The translations under genes and the position numbers were made by a program. A stretch of DNA of 46,326 nucleotides from Candidatus Eisenbacteria bacterium (GTDB taxonomy: Bacteria > Orphanbacterota > Orphanbacteria > Orphanbacterales > Orphanbacteraceae): the NCBI GenBank assembly GCA_016930695.1, contig JAFGGD010000004.1:1-46326 (forward strand), given 5' to 3'. Below are positions 15,565 to 24,205 of the stretch, piece by piece. Positions within the stretch are counted from its first letter, which is position 1, and each line of letters starts with the position of its first letter. Under the pieces are notes generated by a model that was not told the origin of the DNA, searched no databases, and worked only from the letters and a program-made list of their open reading frames with translations.

Positions 15565-16975
15565 GATCCTGATCGTCGACGACGAAAAGAACATCCGCCG
15601 CACCCTGGACATGATTCTCCGACCCGAGGGATTCGAGACCGTCGAGGCGGCGAGCGGGGAGGAGGCGATTCGCCTGTTCGGAGAAGGGGGCGCCGACCTT
15701 GTCGTTTTGGATGTGAAGCTCCCCGGCATGGACGGTATCGAAACGCTTCGCGAGATTCGACGGGCCGAGCCGGAGCAGATGGTGATTATGATCTCCGGGC
15801 ACGCCACCGTCGCCACCGCCGTCGAGGCGACCCGCGAGGGAGCCTTCGATTTCCTGGAGAAGCCGCTCACCAAGGAACGGGTGCTGGTGGCGGTGCGGAA
15901 CGCCCTCCGCTTCGGCACCATCGGACGCGAGGTGCGGGAGTTGAAGGCGCGTGAGGCGGGTCGCCACGTCATGCTCGGCGATTCGCCGGCAATGCGCCGC
16001 GTCCGCGCCGAGATCGAGCGGTCGGCGCCGACCACCGCGCGCATCCTGATCCGCGGCGAGAGCGGCACCGGCAAGGAACTCGCGGCGCGCGCCGTCCACG
16101 AGTCGAGCCCGCGACGCGGGCGGCCCTTCGTCAAGGTGAACTGCGCCGCCATCCCGGAGGAGCTGATCGAGAGCGAGCTCTTCGGCGCGATGAAGGGCGC
16201 CTACACCGGCGCCGTCTCCTCCCGCGAGGGGAAGTTCCAGCAGGCCGACGGCGGGACCCTCTTCCTGGACGAGGTGGCCGACATGAGCCTGCGCGCCCAG
16301 GCGAAGGTGCTCCGGGTGCTGCAGGAGGGGGAGATCGAGAAAGTCGGCGGCGGAGGCGTGATCAAGGTGAACGTGCGGGTGATCGCCGCCACGAATAAAA
16401 ATCTCGATACGGAGGTCGCGGAGGGTCGCTTCCGAGAGGACCTCTTTTTCCGTTTGAACGTGGTGCCGATCGAGGTGCCGCCGCTACGCGAGCGCCGCGA
16501 GGACATTCCGAAGCTCACCGCTCATTTCCTCGAGCGATATCGCATAGAGAACAACCAGCCGCCCCGCGCGATTTCGGAAGAAGCGCAGGTCGTTCTCGAC
16601 CGCCTTCCCTGGCCGGGCAACGTGCGCGAACTGAACAACGTGGTGGAGCGTCTGGTGATCATGTCCCGGGGGCCGGAGATCGGTCTCGCCGATCTGAGAG
16701 CGGCGGGGATTCTCGCCGATTCGGCGCCCGGGGACGAGGCGCCGGCGGAGCGCGGGATAAGCGCCGCCCCGCCGGGGGAGATCCTCCGGCTCGGCGGGCT
16801 GGTCGAAGCGCGGCGCCGGTTCGAGGCGGTCTGTATTCGCGAGGCGCTCTCCGAGTCCAAGGGGAACGTCTCCGAGGCGGCCCGCCTCTTGAGAATCGAC
16901 AGAACCAATTTGCACAAGAAGATCCAGGCCTACCGCATCGAAGCGGAGAGGGACGGATCCATTCGCGAGGAGTAA
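15554..16975 (+). CDS. NtrX-like sigma-54-dependent response regulator
   Basis: A 473-aa protein from ATG 15554. Receiver domain about 1-120 with phospho-acceptor D53 (LVVLDVKLPGMDG), AAA+ domain with Walker A GESGTGKE (168-175), the sigma-54 contact loop GAYTGA (a GAFTGA variant), and Walker B GGTLFLDEVADM. A C-terminal Fis-type helix-turn-helix (NVSEAARLLRIDRTNLHKKI) is characteristic of NtrX. It should activate sigma-54 promoters after phosphorylation by the upstream kinase. Earlier in-frame codons belong to the overlapping kinase gene. The next gene follows after 4 bases. Confidence 0.92.
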   Translation: MTGKILIVDDEKNIRRTLDMILRPEGFETVEAASGEEAIRLFGEGGADLVVLDVKLPGMDGIETLREIRRAEPEQMVIMISGHATVATAVEATREGAFDFLEKPLTKERVLVAVRNALRFGTIGREVRELKAREAGRHVMLGDSPAMRRVRAEIERSAPTTARILIRGESGTGKELAARAVHESSPRRGRPFVKVNCAAIPEELIESELFGAMKGAYTGAVSSREGKFQQADGGTLFLDEVADMSLRAQAKVLRVLQEGEIEKVGGGGVIKVNVRVIAATNKNLDTEVAEGRFREDLFFRLNVVPIEVPPLRERREDIPKLTAHFLERYRIENNQPPRAISEEAQVVLDRLPWPGNVRELNNVVERLVIMSRGPEIGLADLRAAGILADSAPGDEAPAERGISAAPPGEILRLGGLVEARRRFEAVCIREALSESKGNVSEAARLLRIDRTNLHKKIQAYRIEAERDGSIREE

Positions 16976-16979
16976 CGTC

Positions 16980-17639
16980 ATGAGACAGCGAATCACCGGA
17001 CGGAGAATGGGAGGCGTCTACCTCTCGGCGCTCGCCGTCCTGCTTCTCTTCTTCGTTCCACGGGTCGCCCGGGCGGAGGCGGAGGTGGAGGGCTTCTTCC
17101 TCGGTCTCGGGCTGCACACCGATAATTTAGGCGCGGAGGACCGCAAGGAAGGTTCGCCGCCGGGGAGCGTTTACATCGACGAGGACGGCGGCGGGCTGGA
17201 TCTGCAGCTCGGCTGGGCCTTCACGGAATCCTTCCTCCTCCGCCTGCGCCTCTCCGTCGCCGAGCACGACACCGACAAGGACAATATCGATTTCTACTCC
17301 GGCAGCGGCGTCTTCGAGGCGGCCTACCTTTTCCGGCTCGGCCGGCCCCTCCGTCCCTACGTCATGGGTGGGTTGGGAGGTTTCTTCATGTCCGCCGAGG
17401 AGGGCGACGCGTACTCCTATGAAACCACCGGTTCCGGCGCGGTGATCGGCGGCGGACTGGTCTATTTCTTCAACGATCATTTCGCCCTCGACACCTGCCT
17501 CCGCCTCTCCTTCATCAACTGGGCGAACAAGACCGCGGAGACCAAGCTCCCCGACGGGACCACCTTCCGCGTGGAAACGCCCATCGAGGAAGAGGGGGAG
17601 GGAGGGAACCTGATGATCGGTCTCTCCTATTACTTCTGA
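16980..17639 (+). CDS. Small outer-membrane beta-barrel protein
   Basis: A 219-aa protein with a signal peptide to about residue 33 (LSALAVLLLFFVPRVARA, cleavage after ARA), then alternating amphipathic strands (GGGLDLQLGWAF, FLLRLRLSVAE, RPYVMGGLGGFFM, AVIGGGLVYFF), ending in LMIGLSYYF with terminal phenylalanine. This is the plan of OmpW/OmpX-like 8-stranded barrels, without a closer assignment. It is the last gene of the Omp85-DUF4390-NtrYX operon, only 4 bases after the regulator, and a terminator-like hairpin follows. It may be a client of the Omp85 protein or a target of the two-component system. Confidence 0.75.
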   Translation: MRQRITGRRMGGVYLSALAVLLLFFVPRVARAEAEVEGFFLGLGLHTDNLGAEDRKEGSPPGSVYIDEDGGGLDLQLGWAFTESFLLRLRLSVAEHDTDKDNIDFYSGSGVFEAAYLFRLGRPLRPYVMGGLGGFFMSAEEGDAYSYETTGSGAVIGGGLVYFFNDHFALDTCLRLSFINWANKTAETKLPDGTTFRVETPIEEEGEGGNLMIGLSYYF

Positions 17640-17660
17640 TCCCGACCATGCTTCGCGTCT

Positions 17661-17700
17661 CGGGGCGTCCGGTCTTTCCGCCGGGCGCCCCGTTCCTTTT
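17661..17700 (+). terminator. Rho-independent terminator-like hairpin after the barrel gene
   Basis: CGGGGCG (17661-17667) pairs with CGCCCCG (17686-17692), with a further CCGG/CCGG pairing inside the loop, followed by TTCCTTTT. It ends the five-gene operon. Confidence 0.6.
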
Positions 17701-17915
17701 CCCGTGAAAAGAAACAGCAACCGTGAAAGCGCGCGACGGCGCTCGATCCGGGGTTCGCGCGGACCCCAACGGGCAACGCGTTGTTTTGGAATGGATTGCC
17801 GGATCGGCTTTCCTGCGGCTTCCCTGGCACGGCTCGTGCAATACATCTTCTTCGTCAGGGAAAGGCGGGCTTCCTCCGGGGGGCCGAGGACGACGCGCAG
17901 GGAAAGGAGAAGGAG

Positions 17916-18722
17916 ATGAAGAAGCGATGGATCGGCAGGGCGGGGGCGGCGCTGATCGGGCTCGCGCTGATCGCGGGATGCGCCGAAAACGCGCCCACCG
18001 CGCCGGAGAAGAACGAATCACCACCGGTCCTTCCGGACGCGGCCTCGCTCGATTTTGAAACCGGGTTCTTCGACGGAGGCGCGAAGGCGCTGAACGGTTC
18101 GCATCAGAACTTTTTGAACGCGGCGATCCGCGTGGTCGCCCTTCACGCGTTCACCGAGATCGCCCTCGCGCCGCCCGTGGCCGCCCTCGCCCTCGCGGTG
18201 CACACTTTTCCGAGCCGGCAACCGGATGGGGCATACCTCTGGGTGTACACGCACGTGATGGCCGACGAGGATGTGCAGATCCGCCTCCGCGGAAAGGACG
18301 AGGGGGACCACGCGACGTGGGAGATGCGGGTCACCGCCCTCCATCTCGACCCGCCGGTCGACCGCGAACTCTGGTTCGAAGGAGAGACGAGTCCGGGCGG
18401 ACACTCCGGCGTTTTCCGTTTCTACGACTGGAACCTGGCGGGGAAGCCGAAGATGGTGACCCTAGAGTGGGAGAACGACGCGGACTTCGAGGAGCTGCGC
18501 GTCACGGATCACATGGAGAATCCGGGGGACGAGTTGAGTTACATCCGTTACGACGCCGACTGCCGGATCGACTACCACGAAGACGCGGCGGGGGCGGACT
18601 GGTTCATCCGGTGGAACGAGGCGGACGGAACGGGAAGTCTGTTGGTGGAGGATTACAACGGCGGGGAAGAGGCTTGTTGGGACGAGAACCGGGAGGACAT
18701 CTCCTGCGCGCCCGCGCCCTGA
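17916..18722 (+). CDS. Predicted lipoprotein of unknown function
   Basis: A 268-aa protein with a lipoprotein signal peptide: MKKRWIGRAGAALIGLALIAGC with the lipobox cysteine at residue 22. A proline-rich linker (ENAPTAPEKNESPPVLP) follows, then a domain rich in beta-strand and acidic residues (YLWVYTHVMADEDVQIRLRGK, FRFYDWNLAGKPKMVTLEW). I recognise no family. The acidic and DxD-containing C-terminal half, with two late cysteines (about 251 and 263), suggests an extracytoplasmic binding protein. The start at 17916 is supported by a strong AAGGAG site and the lipobox. It forms a single-gene unit ended by a strong terminator. Confidence 0.75.
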   Translation: MKKRWIGRAGAALIGLALIAGCAENAPTAPEKNESPPVLPDAASLDFETGFFDGGAKALNGSHQNFLNAAIRVVALHAFTEIALAPPVAALALAVHTFPSRQPDGAYLWVYTHVMADEDVQIRLRGKDEGDHATWEMRVTALHLDPPVDRELWFEGETSPGGHSGVFRFYDWNLAGKPKMVTLEWENDADFEELRVTDHMENPGDELSYIRYDADCRIDYHEDAAGADWFIRWNEADGTGSLLVEDYNGGEEACWDENREDISCAPAP

Positions 18723-18760
18723 TCCGGACTGTTGGCACCCAAAGGACCCTCCGCCGGCGG

Positions 18761-18790
18761 GGGACGGGCGACTCGTCCGTCCCTTTTTTT
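18761..18790 (+). terminator. Rho-independent terminator after the lipoprotein gene
   Basis: GGGACGGGCGA and TCGTCCGTCCC form an 11-pair stem with one G-T wobble (18761-18783), followed by seven T residues. It lies between convergent genes. Confidence 0.8.
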
Positions 18791-18820
18791 GTGGGGATGC
18801 GGGGCGAGGGGAAGAAACTC

Positions 18821-18840
18821 GGGATCCGTCCCTATTTACC
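18821..18840 (+). repeat. Short dispersed repeat, copy 3
   Basis: GGGATCCGTCCCTATTTACC shares CCGTCCCTATTT with the copy at 9331. It overlaps the last codons of the convergent secreted-protein gene. Confidence 0.35.
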
Positions 18841-21261
18841 TATCAGCACCACCTTGCGGGTCGCCTCGAAACCGGGCGCGGCGATGCGGAGGAGGTAGAC
18901 GCCTTCCGCGGCGCGGCGCCCGGAGGAAGTGCGCCCGTCCCAGAGTATCTCCGCGCTCCCCGCGTCGATCCGGAGCGTCTCCGGCCCGTGGACGCGCCGT
19001 CCCGCCGCGTTGTAAACGGAGAAGTCCGCATCCATCGGGCGGGGCGTCTCGATCGTCCACCGTACCGCCGCGCGGCTCGGATTGGGGAAGGGGGCGGAGG
19101 CCTCCGCCGCGCTTTCCGTCCCGATCGAATGCGCGAGCGTGACGAGCGTCTTCTCCATCCCGTAAGCGCGTTCGATCACGCGGTAGCGGAGTCCCGCCGC
19201 GCCATCGTCCAGATCCCAGGCGAGGAGGGTCGCGTCGCCGTTCAACGGACGCGGAGGGTCGGGACGCTCGGTCCACGGTCCGTCGTCGGACGGCGCCGAG
19301 GCGAGGTGGTAACGGGAACGGTTCGCCCATCCGTCGAACAGCAGAACGAGCCGCCCGCCCTCGACGCGCGCCTCTAGAAACCCCGCGCCGCTTTCAGTGT
19401 CGAAGAGGATCGGGGGGACGGCGAAATATCTGAATCTATGTCCATCATCGTATCTGGACGAGAAATGGAGATGCATGTATTCCGTGCCCGGTGGCACTCG
19501 GATTCGGCAGGTCCAGAGATCGGGGTCCGCGATTCTCGAGAGAAATACCTGCAGCGGGCTCGTCGACCACGAAACACTCAAGAGCGGATCGCTCCCTCCC
19601 GAATCGAGCGGGGAGTCGCCCTTGTGGAGGAAGACGGTTACCTCCTCCCCCGGTCGAGGATGATAGGGGGACCAGGAGACGACACCTTCCGACGGATCCC
19701 GGTTCGCGCCGATCACGGCGAACCTCGGAAACCCCTCCGGTATGGTTATCGTTCCGAGGGGGCCGGCGTCGCTTTCGAAATGAAGCGATCCGCCGCCCGG
19801 GAGATCGACGATCGCGCCTCCCGGCACGCGCTCCACGATCCGCCCGTTGGTGCGGAGGCCCACCGGGTCGTAGGGGATTCCGTCCGGTCCCGCGAAGACG
19901 ACCGCCGAGCCCCCCCACTCGGAGAAGGCGTTCCTCCCGTCCGCCGTCTTCAGTATCCAGGTGCGGGCGCGCAGTGATTCCCCTTCCGCGCCGGTCGCCT
20001 CCGCCTCGACGAGATACGCCCCCGGCGGCAGCGCGGGGGGATGAATGAAGGTCGGCCCTTCCTCCAGGGGTTGCACCGCGCTTCCCGCCGGACCCGTGTA
20101 GACGAGGACGCGCCCGTCGGTTCGATAGTCATAGGAATAGGTCGTCACCCTCTCGAAAAGCAGAACGTAGAGCCATCCCGGATTCACGCCGCCGGAGGCG
20201 GCGGTGGGGAAGAGGGCGAGGAAAGAGCCCAAACGAAAATCCTCGAAAGCGATGGAGCGGGCGGAGAGCCATCGGCTCGGCGGGAAAACACCGTCCACCG
20301 GCGAGTTCCAGGCGCGGTCCACGGCGGATCTGAGAATACGAGGTTCGTACGACAGACGTTCCGCATTCATCTCCTCCACGAAACGCCGCATCGGATGTGG
20401 TGCGCTTCTCCCCTCCGCCAGTTCCGCGAAGATCGGGAGTAGAAGCGTCGCGCCGGCGTGCCGGTAGGCGAGATTCCGGTCCACGCGGTCGATCAGCCGG
20501 ATTCCCCCGCCGAGCACCTGCGCCCCCGCCTCGTCGTGGAGGTCCAGATTCGCCACCGGCTCGGCGATCGATTCGATGCCGAGGCGGCGAGGGCAGCCGT
20601 CCCGCTCCGCCTCGAAGGGGATCAGGTACTCCGCCGCCCGGGCGAAGGCCTCGACGAGCCAGTTCGGCGTGATCGGACTCCAGATGAGCTGGCTCTGCCA
20701 CACATGGGTCAGTTCATGGATGAACATGTTGTCCCAGGAGGGGACATTGTCCGGATCCTCGTCGATCCGGCCGTCGCCGTCGTCGTCGATCCCGTTGTAG
20801 GGATCCTCGTCGACGAGCCCGTCGCCATCCCCGTCGGCGCCGATGGTGGGACTGATTCTCGGCATCCGGAGAGCGCCGTATCCGGCGTAGGCCATGTTGG
20901 TCAGGGTGCTGTCGATGCTGAATCCGAGCGCGCCATCGTAGAGCACCGGCCCGTAGACCTTTTCCATGTAAGGGACCAGCGTCTGAAAGAGCTCCACGAT
21001 GTAGACCGAGTCGCGGGCGCTCACCGTCTCGGCGAGCCGGATCGGGTAGGGCTCCAGATCGACGACCCTGTAGTCGAGCGCGCCCGTCCGCTTCGCCTCC
21101 TCCTCCTCGGTGAGGAGTCCGAGGCAGGTGAAACCGGTCCCCTCTTCTGCGGAACGCGGCTCAGACGGATCGGGCGGAGCGGCGAGGGGAATGCCCGGCG
21201 CGGCGGCGAAGAGCGCGGCGAAGAGGAAGAGCGCGAACGGGAACGGGCGGAACGGGCGCAT
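18832..21261 (-). CDS. Secreted HExxH metallopeptidase-like protein with calcium loops and FlgD-like sorting domain
   Basis: An 809-aa protein with a signal peptide (FALFLFAALFAAAPGIPLA, to about residue 27). At 141-172 there are repeated D-x-D-G-D-G calcium loops (GADGDGDGLVDEDP and DDDGDGRIDEDP), then HELTH at 182-186. This is a zinc-binding HExxH motif, with WLVEAFARAAEYLIPFEAE downstream offering a glutamate as possible third ligand. The middle is a chain of beta-sandwich domains. The last ~75 residues (FSVYNAAGRRVHGP...LWDGRTSSGRRAAEGVYLLRI) are a FlgD Ig-like domain used in several FCB phyla as a C-terminal surface or secretion signal. Peptidase activity is likely but unproven. ATG 21261 has GAGGTG upstream; the extra 29 in-frame residues are unlikely to be translated. 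Confidence 0.85.
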   Translation of the reverse strand: MRPFRPFPFALFLFAALFAAAPGIPLAAPPDPSEPRSAEEGTGFTCLGLLTEEEEAKRTGALDYRVVDLEPYPIRLAETVSARDSVYIVELFQTLVPYMEKVYGPVLYDGALGFSIDSTLTNMAYAGYGALRMPRISPTIGADGDGDGLVDEDPYNGIDDDGDGRIDEDPDNVPSWDNMFIHELTHVWQSQLIWSPITPNWLVEAFARAAEYLIPFEAERDGCPRRLGIESIAEPVANLDLHDEAGAQVLGGGIRLIDRVDRNLAYRHAGATLLLPIFAELAEGRSAPHPMRRFVEEMNAERLSYEPRILRSAVDRAWNSPVDGVFPPSRWLSARSIAFEDFRLGSFLALFPTAASGGVNPGWLYVLLFERVTTYSYDYRTDGRVLVYTGPAGSAVQPLEEGPTFIHPPALPPGAYLVEAEATGAEGESLRARTWILKTADGRNAFSEWGGSAVVFAGPDGIPYDPVGLRTNGRIVERVPGGAIVDLPGGGSLHFESDAGPLGTITIPEGFPRFAVIGANRDPSEGVVSWSPYHPRPGEEVTVFLHKGDSPLDSGGSDPLLSVSWSTSPLQVFLSRIADPDLWTCRIRVPPGTEYMHLHFSSRYDDGHRFRYFAVPPILFDTESGAGFLEARVEGGRLVLLFDGWANRSRYHLASAPSDDGPWTERPDPPRPLNGDATLLAWDLDDGAAGLRYRVIERAYGMEKTLVTLAHSIGTESAAEASAPFPNPSRAAVRWTIETPRPMDADFSVYNAAGRRVHGPETLRIDAGSAEILWDGRTSSGRRAAEGVYLLRIAAPGFEATRKVVLIGK

Positions 21262-21433
21262 GGCGTCACCTCGCGCCGGCGCGGGGAAGAAAAGTCCGGC
21301 CTCCGAATCATACCACATACGAAGCATTCCGCCGAGCCCGGCGCTCAACCCTTTTCAGTGCAACGAATTGACGCCCCTCCCCGGATCGCGTTTCACGGAG
21401 GCGACCCCGCCCCTCGCACCCCGCCCGAAGCCG

Positions 21434-21462
21434 TTGGGGTTCCCGGGAGACTCATGTATACT
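21434..21462 (+). promoter_or_regulatory. Sigma-70-type promoter of the transketolase-like gene
   Basis: TTGGGG (21434-21439), 17-base spacer, TATACT (21457-21462). The -10 box is strong and the -35 weak. Transcription would start near 21469, giving a ~60-base leader before ATG 21530. Confidence 0.6.
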
Positions 21463-21483
21463 TGTTTTCCTCGACACAAAAGC

Positions 21484-21500
21484 GGCGGGGATTCCCCGCC
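21484..21500 (+). promoter_or_regulatory. Leader hairpin upstream of the transketolase-like gene
   Basis: GGCGGGG ATT CCCCGCC is a perfect 7-bp stem with a 3-base loop in the predicted 5' leader, ending ~20 bases before the AAGGAG ribosome site. It may stabilise the message or tune translation. It is not followed by a T-run, so it is not a terminator. Confidence 0.45.
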
Positions 21501-21529
21501 TTCACGGCACGCGGAACAAGGAGACGACC

Positions 21530-23887
21530 ATGGGATTCGAACTCGGACCGAGACGCGGCGTCTACATCGACATCACAAAGGAACTCCAAACGGGCAAGGC
21601 CCCTCTCGGAAGCGAGGAGCAAAAGCACCAAGAAACCTTTGACCTGATTTATCGCTCGCTCTGCGCGCTTCTCTTCAACTATGTCCCCATGTCCGGCCAT
21701 CCGGGCGGATCGATCTCCTCGGGGCGGTTCGTGCAGCACGTCCTCTTCCGGACCATGGATTACGACGTGAGCGATCCGGACAGGGCCGATGCGGACCTGA
21801 TCAGCTACGCCGCCGGCCACAAGGCGCTCGGTCTCTATGCCATGTGGGCGCTCCGGAACGAGATCGCCCGCATCGGCGCGCCCCAGCTCCTTCCGAAGGA
21901 CGCGCGAAACCAGCTCCGTCTGGAGGACCTGCTCGGCTTCCGCCGCAACCCGGTCACCGACACCCCCCTCTTCAAGAAGTTCCACTCCAAGGCGCTGGAC
22001 GGCCATCCCACGCCGGCCACTCCTTTCGTGCGCCTTTCCACCGGCGCCTCCGGCGTCGGCGTCGCCTCCTCCCTCGGCCTCGCCTACGGCGCCATCGACT
22101 ACTACGGCAAGGACGCGGCGCCCAAGGTGCACGTCATCGAGGGCGAAGGGGGCCTGACGCCGGGCCGCGTCGCCGAGACGCTCGCCGCCTCCGGCACCGC
22201 TTCGATCGGGAACGCCATCGTCCATGTGGACTGGAACCAGGCCTCCATCGACTCGAACCACGTCTGCCGCACCGGCGACAAGCCGGGCGATTACGTGCAG
22301 TGGGACCCGACCGAGCTGTTCTTCCTCCACGACTGGAACGTGATCGCCGTCCCGGACGGCACCGACTTCCAGCAGATCGCCGCGGCGCAGCGGAAGGCGT
22401 TGAAGATGGGGAACGATCAACCCACGGCGATCGTTTACACCACAACCAAAGGTTGGCGCTACGGCATCGAGGGCCGCGCATCCCACGGCGCCGGCCACAA
22501 GCTCTGCACCGACGGTTTCTTCGAGTCGGTGGAGCCCTTCCTCTCCGGCGAGAAGATGGAACTGCCCAAATGCGCGGCGGGGAAGCACCGCTGCGACGGC
22601 CCGGACGGAGCGGCGGTCATGGAAGAGTGTTTCTGGGACGCTCTTCTGGTGATCCGCAAGGCGATGGAGAGCCATGGTGAAATGGTGGACGCCCTCGCCG
22701 CCGCCCTCGTCGCGTCACGGGAGCGACTCGACCGTCGCGCCCGGAAGCCGCGCAAGGGGGCGCCGGACAACGAGAAGGCGTACGAACTCGCCGCCTCGTC
22801 GGTCATGGAGAGGCCGGCGTCGCTCGCCCTCGAGCCAGGATCGAGCGCCACGCTCCGCGGCGAGCTGGGCAAGGTGCTGAACCATTACAACCTCGCCACC
22901 GGCGGCGCCTTCTTCTCCGCCGCGGCGGACCTGCTCGGCTCCACGAGCGTGAACCTCGTCGCCGGCGGTTTCCCCGAAGGCTTCTACAACGCCGCGACAA
23001 ACCCGGAGGCGCGCCTGCTCTCCATCGGCGGCATCTGCGAGGACGCGATGATCGGCATCATGTCCGGTCTGGGCGCCTACGGCCGGCACATCGGCGCCGG
23101 CTCCTCCTACGGCGCCTTCATCGCTCCCCTCGGCCACATCCCGGCGCGGCTCCACGCGATCGGCATGCAGGCGAAGCGGGAGGCGAGCGGCAAACCCTTC
23201 CACACCCTCTTCCTGATCTGCGCCCACGCGGGCATCAAGACCGGCGAGGACGGCCCGACGCACGCGGACCCGCAGGCGCTTCAGCTGTTGCAGGAGAACT
23301 TCCCCCGCGGCACGATGATCACCCTCACTCCTTGGGACCCGCAGGAGATGTGGTACCTGGTGAGCGCGGCGCTCGCGAAGCGCCCCGCGGTGATCGCCCC
23401 ATTCGTCACTCGTCCGAACGAGAACATCCTCGATCGGAAGGCGCTCGGATTGGCGAGCGCGTCGGAGTCCGTAAAGGGCGTCTACCGTCTGCGCGCCGCC
23501 AAGGGGAAAGGAGACGGCGTGGTGGTCCTCCAGGGGAGCGGCGCCGCCTACGCCTTCGTCGAGGGAGCGCTTCCCCTTCTCGAGAAGGACGGCGTCGACC
23601 TGGACGTTTACCATGTCTCCAGCGCGGAGCTGTTCGACCTTCTGCCCAAGGAGGAGCAGGACCGGATCTTCCCCGAGGAAGCCGCCCGAAAGGCGATGGG
23701 GATCACCGGCCTCACCCTCTCCACCATGTACCGTTGGATCCGCTCCGACCGGGGCCGCGCCGCGACGCTCCACCCCTTCCAGAAGGGGCACTTCCTCGGC
23801 TCCGGCCAGGCGGCGATGGTGCTCAAGGAGGCGGGTATGGACGGCGAGAGTCAGTACCGCGCGGTGAAGAAATACGTGGGCAAATAG
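21530..23887 (+). CDS. Transketolase-like thiamine-diphosphate enzyme
   Basis: A 785-aa protein with transketolase landmarks in order: MSGHPGGSISSG (substrate-site histidine), ISYAAGHKALGLYAMW, DGHPTPATPFVRLSTGASGVGVASSLGLAYG, a diphosphate-binding segment GEGGLTPGRVAETL...VDWNQASID (GEG in place of GDG), SIGGICEDAMIGIMSGL with the glutamate that activates thiamine, and a C-terminal regulatory-type domain. It would move two-carbon units in the pentose phosphate pathway or a related aldehyde-transfer reaction. It is about 120 residues longer than standard transketolase, with extra sequence at about 370-440 between the domains (Lys/Arg-rich RARKPRKGAPDNEK). It may belong to a divergent branch with another substrate. 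The start is set by AAGGAG; upstream in-frame codons lie before the promoter. Monocistronic. Confidence 0.85.
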   Translation: MGFELGPRRGVYIDITKELQTGKAPLGSEEQKHQETFDLIYRSLCALLFNYVPMSGHPGGSISSGRFVQHVLFRTMDYDVSDPDRADADLISYAAGHKALGLYAMWALRNEIARIGAPQLLPKDARNQLRLEDLLGFRRNPVTDTPLFKKFHSKALDGHPTPATPFVRLSTGASGVGVASSLGLAYGAIDYYGKDAAPKVHVIEGEGGLTPGRVAETLAASGTASIGNAIVHVDWNQASIDSNHVCRTGDKPGDYVQWDPTELFFLHDWNVIAVPDGTDFQQIAAAQRKALKMGNDQPTAIVYTTTKGWRYGIEGRASHGAGHKLCTDGFFESVEPFLSGEKMELPKCAAGKHRCDGPDGAAVMEECFWDALLVIRKAMESHGEMVDALAAALVASRERLDRRARKPRKGAPDNEKAYELAASSVMERPASLALEPGSSATLRGELGKVLNHYNLATGGAFFSAAADLLGSTSVNLVAGGFPEGFYNAATNPEARLLSIGGICEDAMIGIMSGLGAYGRHIGAGSSYGAFIAPLGHIPARLHAIGMQAKREASGKPFHTLFLICAHAGIKTGEDGPTHADPQALQLLQENFPRGTMITLTPWDPQEMWYLVSAALAKRPAVIAPFVTRPNENILDRKALGLASASESVKGVYRLRAAKGKGDGVVVLQGSGAAYAFVEGALPLLEKDGVDLDVYHVSSAELFDLLPKEEQDRIFPEEAARKAMGITGLTLSTMYRWIRSDRGRAATLHPFQKGHFLGSGQAAMVLKEAGMDGESQYRAVKKYVGK

Positions 23888-23914
23888 CCGCGGCAACGCG
23901 AACGTTCCCGATTC

Positions 23915-23950
23915 GGCGCCCGGGCTTCCACGGTCCGGGCGCCTTTCTTT
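23915..23950 (+). terminator. Rho-independent terminator of the transketolase-like gene
   Basis: GGCGCCCGG (23915-23923) pairs perfectly with CCGGGCGCC (23935-23943), 11-base loop, then TTTCTTT. Confidence 0.85.
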
Positions 23951-24205
23951 CGGCCTCGCGCGTCCCGGCTTTCCCACCCCGGCCCCCCCCGGCCCCCGGC
24001 GCGCCCGTTCTCCTCAAACCGCCGGATCCTCGTTTATAAAAAGGGTGTTGCGGGCCTTCTCGCCCGAAAAGATCAAGACGCTGCTCCATCCTACCGATAA
24101 TTCGTGTGAGACTTCCTCGATCGAAAGCACCTCGCTAACGCAACGGTGAAGGGGAACTGTGGGCGGATTCGCGGCCACAACGATAATCCGTGGGGGGTTC
24201 CGGCG
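23951..24205. other. Spacer and probable promoter region of the H-NOX operon
   Basis: About 255 bases without a gene. AT-richer stretches TTTATAAAAAGG (24034-24045) and GATAAT (24095-24100) are candidate -10 regions, but neither has a convincing -35. No operator-like repeat stands out. Confidence 0.35.
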
